The position numbers and the translations under genes are program-made. The notes under the pieces were generated by a model. That model saw only the letters and a list, made by a program, of their open reading frames with translations. It had not been told where the DNA came from and searched no databases. Source: Armatimonadota bacterium (GTDB lineage Bacteria > Armatimonadota > Armatimonadia > Armatimonadales > Armatimonadaceae). Taken from it: 55,455 bases of DNA. Of the stretch, positions 52,727 through 55,455 are shown in pieces. Location: positions 1 through 55,455 of the forward strand of contig JAPLCP010000158.1 of assembly GCA_026392155.1 (NCBI GenBank), written 5' to 3'. The first letter of the stretch is position 1; every line of letters begins with the position of its first letter.

Positions 52727-54139
52727 TCATGAAGGCTCGTAGCCGAAGAAGCCGCGCTCTTTGATGAGCTGAGCGACAGCGACAGGTACCATGCTCTCCC
52801 AGCTTGTGTCGCTCTCTCGAATACGCATCAAAACATCCCGTGAGAAGATAGGCAAGTACTCTTTGTTGTAGAAGTCAAGGCTCTGGACATGGTCATTTTC
52901 CACCATGTGCTCATAGAGGCTCTGTAGATGCGGGGCCACTTTCAGCTTCTCGACCGTGATTAAGTGGCGGCTGGACTTATCCATCAAGGGATAGATATAG
53001 AGCTTGAGGTCGTTTTTGAAGAGCCGCCCAAACGACTCCAGAATCCCACCTTCGAGATCCTCGTAGAACCGCTCATCAAAGAGATCCCGTAAGCTGGGCA
53101 CGCCCATGGTAATGCCAATCGGCTGCTTGGTGTAGCGTCGCAGGTAGGTCGCGAGGCGGTGGTACTCGAAGTAGTTGGAGATAAGCACGGTGGCTCCCGT
53201 AGCCGCTAAGACATCAGCACGGGCCAGAAAGTCCGCGTGGTCGATCTCGCCGCTGGCCAGTAGGTTTTTCATGGTGATCTCAAAGAGAGTCACCACCTCG
53301 CTATCATCAGCGGCATTGTCCATAAACTGCTGGCGAGCGCACTGAATCATGTCCACGTTTACATGCGTCACCGGACGGAACGAGCCACGCTCTAGGAGAA
53401 TACGCTTTTTGCGCAGAACCTCCGACGGCTGGAGCACCTCGCCGCTGGCAGAGAACAGCGCGGCATTGGAGAGCCCAAGCTGGACGAGTTTTAGGGCTAT
53501 TAAGCGATGATCAACTCCCTCGAACGACGAACCACTGAACTTAACCATGTCCACTTCGATACGCGACACGGTCAGGCTATCTAAAAGCGAGCTCAGAATC
53601 GTGTCGGGGTCTGCGGTGCGCAGAAGTGCCGCGTGAATGAGATTGACCCCTACAATGCCAAGTGCCTCTTGCTGGCTCACGTGGTCTTTATCCAGCATAC
53701 GGACATGAATGACAACCTGGCTGGGCTCACTCTGCCCCTCCGACTGAAACTTGATCCCCAGCCAGCCATGACACTCATTGGTACCGTGAAAGTTACGAGT
53801 CGCTACGGTATCCGAGAAAACAAAGAAATCCGTGTTCTCCCCACGTGCCAAGCCAAGACGCTCTAGGAGCAAGTTGTACTCGTAGTCGAGCATTGTCTGG
53901 AGTCGCTCGCGGGAAACGTAGCGCGGCGAGGGACCGTAGATCGCATCGCTGACCGTCATGTCGTAGGCAGAGATCGACTTGGCAATTGTCCCCGCAGCGC
54001 CACCCGCCTGGAAGAACCACCGAACCACTTCCTGACCCGCACCGATCTCCGCGAAAGTTCCATAGAGACGGGGGTTTAAGTTAACGGTCAGTGCCTTCTG
54101 CTGTGTATCGGCGGTGCGGCGGTCTATTTTTGACTCCAT
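52727..54139 (-). CDS. Conserved protein of unknown function, paralogue 1
   Basis: The 470-residue soluble protein contains no domain I can name with confidence. Its most conserved-looking segments are YGTFAEIGAGQEVVRWFFQA, AYDMTVSDAIYGPSPRYVSR, SQQEALGIVGVNLIHAALL, ERGSFRPVTHVNVDMIQCA and DLEGGILESFGRLFKNDLKL. I recall similar proteins in Cyanobacteria and other phyla, often with misleading automatic names such as TonB-dependent receptor; no signal peptide or barrel signature is seen here, so that name would be wrong. A Shine-Dalgarno TAGGAG lies just before the ATG. A second copy follows at 54238-55455. Confidence 0.8.
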   Translation of the reverse strand: MESKIDRRTADTQQKALTVNLNPRLYGTFAEIGAGQEVVRWFFQAGGAAGTIAKSISAYDMTVSDAIYGPSPRYVSRERLQTMLDYEYNLLLERLGLARGENTDFFVFSDTVATRNFHGTNECHGWLGIKFQSEGQSEPSQVVIHVRMLDKDHVSQQEALGIVGVNLIHAALLRTADPDTILSSLLDSLTVSRIEVDMVKFSGSSFEGVDHRLIALKLVQLGLSNAALFSASGEVLQPSEVLRKKRILLERGSFRPVTHVNVDMIQCARQQFMDNAADDSEVVTLFEITMKNLLASGEIDHADFLARADVLAATGATVLISNYFEYHRLATYLRRYTKQPIGITMGVPSLRDLFDERFYEDLEGGILESFGRLFKNDLKLYIYPLMDKSSRHLITVEKLKVAPHLQSLYEHMVENDHVQSLDFYNKEYLPIFSRDVLMRIRESDTSWESMVPVAVAQLIKERGFFGYEPS

Positions 54140-54237
54140 ACAGATCTCCTAAGCAGGGGCAGTAGCTCCCTGGGTTCACGTGTATAGTGTCGGAGTTAAG
54201 TTTTGCCGCCTTGAGGGATTTGGAGAAGTCTAGTATT

Positions 54238-55455
54238 TCATGCAGGCGGCTCTGGCACGGAAACGGAGGAACAGCCAAAAAAACCACGCTCTTTAATCAG
54301 TGCCGCGACAGCCGTAGGAACCGCACTCTCCCAGCTAGAGTCTCCCTGCTCAATCTTACGGAGTACATCGCGGGAGAAGATATGCAAGAACTCGCGGTTG
54401 TAGAAGTCGAGGCTCTGGATATGGCCATTCTCCACTAAGTGCTCGTAGAGGCTCTGTAGATGCGGAGAGACTTTGAGCTTTGGCACCGTAATGAGCTGAC
54501 GGCTGGACTTGTCCATGAGAGGATAGACAAAGAGCCGCAGATCGTTCTTGAAGAGCCGCCCAAACGACTCCAGAATCCCGCCCTCTAAGTCTTCGTAAAA
54601 GCGCTCCTCAAACAAATCTTTCAAGCTGGGAATCCCCATCGTGATCCCAATGGCGAGCTTGGTGTAGCGCCGCAAGTACGCTGCCAAGCGGTAGTACTCG
54701 AAGTAGTCGGAGATAAGCACGGTAGCTCCCGTAGCCGCTAAGACATCGGCGCGGGCCAGAAAGTCCGCGTAGTCAATCTCGCCGCTGGCCAGTAAGTTCT
54801 TCATGGTGATCTCAAAGAGCACCACCGTTTCTTCGTCGCCGCCCACGCTATCGTTAAACTGCTGCTTGGCACAGTGAATCATGTCGAGATTGACATGGGT
54901 CACGGGCCGGAACGAGCCACGCTCCACCAAGATACGCTTCTTGCGGAGCACCTCCGATGGCTGGAGCACCTCGCCATCGGCGGAGAAGAGCGCCGCGTTG
55001 GAGAGCTCTAGCTGCACGAGCTTTAGGGCCATCAGGCGGTGGTCAATTCCCTCGAACGCGGGACCACTGAACTTGACCATGTCCACTTCAATGCGCTCCG
55101 CGGTCAGGCTGTCGAGAAGTGCGCTGAGGATCAGATCGGGGTTATCAAAGTGGAGAAGCGCCCCATGGATCAGATTGACCCCCACAATGCCCAGTGCCTC
55201 TTGTTGGCTGATATTGTCCGTATCCAACATCCGAACGTGAATCACGACTTGGCTGGCCTCTAGCTCAAAGGGACGCTGGAACTTGACTCCTAGCCAGCCG
55301 TGGCAGTCGTTGGTGCCGGAGAAGTTTCTCGCCGCCACGGTATCAGCGAAGACAAAGAAGTCGGTGGTCGGGCCACGGAGTGGGCTGAGACGCTCGCGAA
55401 GAAGCGAGAACTCGTAGTCGAGCATTGTCTGGAGTCGCTCGCGGGAAACATAGCG
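54238..55455 (-). CDS. Conserved protein of unknown function, paralogue 2 (N-terminus cut off)
   Basis: This tandem paralogue of the gene at 52727-54139 is cut by the right edge. The frame continues upstream beyond 55425 through RYVSRERLQ in the same register, so its real start is outside the window. About 405 residues are visible and align along their length with paralogue 1. Conserved segments include SQQEALGIVGVNLIHGALL, ERGSFRPVTHVNLDMIHCA and DLEGGILESFGRLFKNDLRL. The last residues differ (EPPA against EPS). The 98-bp gap between the copies contains the promoter and Shine-Dalgarno of paralogue 1. Confidence 0.8.
   Translation of the reverse strand, partial: RYVSRERLQTMLDYEFSLLRERLSPLRGPTTDFFVFADTVAARNFSGTNDCHGWLGVKFQRPFELEASQVVIHVRMLDTDNISQQEALGIVGVNLIHGALLHFDNPDLILSALLDSLTAERIEVDMVKFSGPAFEGIDHRLMALKLVQLELSNAALFSADGEVLQPSEVLRKKRILVERGSFRPVTHVNLDMIHCAKQQFNDSVGGDEETVVLFEITMKNLLASGEIDYADFLARADVLAATGATVLISDYFEYYRLAAYLRRYTKLAIGITMGIPSLKDLFEERFYEDLEGGILESFGRLFKNDLRLFVYPLMDKSSRQLITVPKLKVSPHLQSLYEHLVENGHIQSLDFYNREFLHIFSRDVLRKIEQGDSSWESAVPTAVAALIKERGFFGCSSVSVPEPPA

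Noticed and set aside
52727-55455. TonB-dependent receptors
   Set aside because: There is no signal peptide, plug domain or beta-barrel pattern. The sequences look like soluble proteins.

Overview
The window is a gene-dense, GC-rich bacterial chromosome segment. The best phylum marker is the pseudopilin at 48812-49582: its N-terminus runs from [16 protein letters not shown] into [18 protein letters not shown], a signature I associate with Armatimonadota. The mix of Uma2 nucleases, a DUF1501 + DUF1549/1553 pair, a stalk-domain protein and many GC-rich palindromes also fits an Armatimonas-like genome. I ran no database search.

Layout. 1-10.1 kb: uvrA (partial), a cysteine desulfurase, a glucosidase gene split by one in-frame TAG, a Uma2 nuclease, uvrC, then convergent glnD. 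10.1-19.0 kb: a secreted Gly/Met/Ser-repeat protein, dnaG with a sigma-70 gene, a DUF2227 membrane protein, a BON lipoprotein with a stalk-domain protein, a glycoside hydrolase-like protein and three small unknowns. 19.1-28.1 kb: dnaE, an Mrr-type nuclease, an orphan antitoxin-like gene, a methyltransferase, a second Uma2 gene, an ECF sigma factor with a membrane partner ending in a PEP-CTERM-like tail, and a WD40 protein. 28.2-43.4 kb: xylulokinase, a secreted small protein, the DUF1501/DUF1549-1553 operon, a DUF255 thioredoxin-fold protein, a cupin, a beta-propeller protein, an esterase, two overlapping RHH-HATPase proteins and a sulfatase. 43.4-55.5 kb: a membrane permease fused to an M1 peptidase, a D-ribulokinase-type FGGY kinase, a cobalamin riboswitch facing a pseudopilin gene, ftsY, a cyclophilin, serA and two tandem copies of a large protein of unknown function.

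Two patterns cut across the window. First, about twenty genes have a GGTAnAAT-type -10 box ending only 5-10 nt before the start codon and no Shine-Dalgarno sequence. This predicts leaderless mRNAs, and I used it to correct many starts. Only a few genes (BON lipoprotein, repeat protein, orphan antitoxin, first unknown paralogue) have a real leader with a Shine-Dalgarno sequence. Second, dispersed C-rich/G-rich palindromes lie between genes, often acting as terminators or even supplying stop codons. Four copies lie in frame inside the DUF1501 and DUF1549/1553 genes, resembling the in-frame palindromic elements of Rickettsia.

The candidates for something undescribed are: the in-frame palindrome family; the pair of ribbon-helix-helix/HATPase proteins, one of which has lost its phospho-acceptor histidine and N-box asparagine; the cobalamin riboswitch in front of a pseudopilin gene; and the ECF sigma/PEP-CTERM-like membrane pair. 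No rRNA, tRNA, CRISPR array, prophage or insertion sequence was seen.
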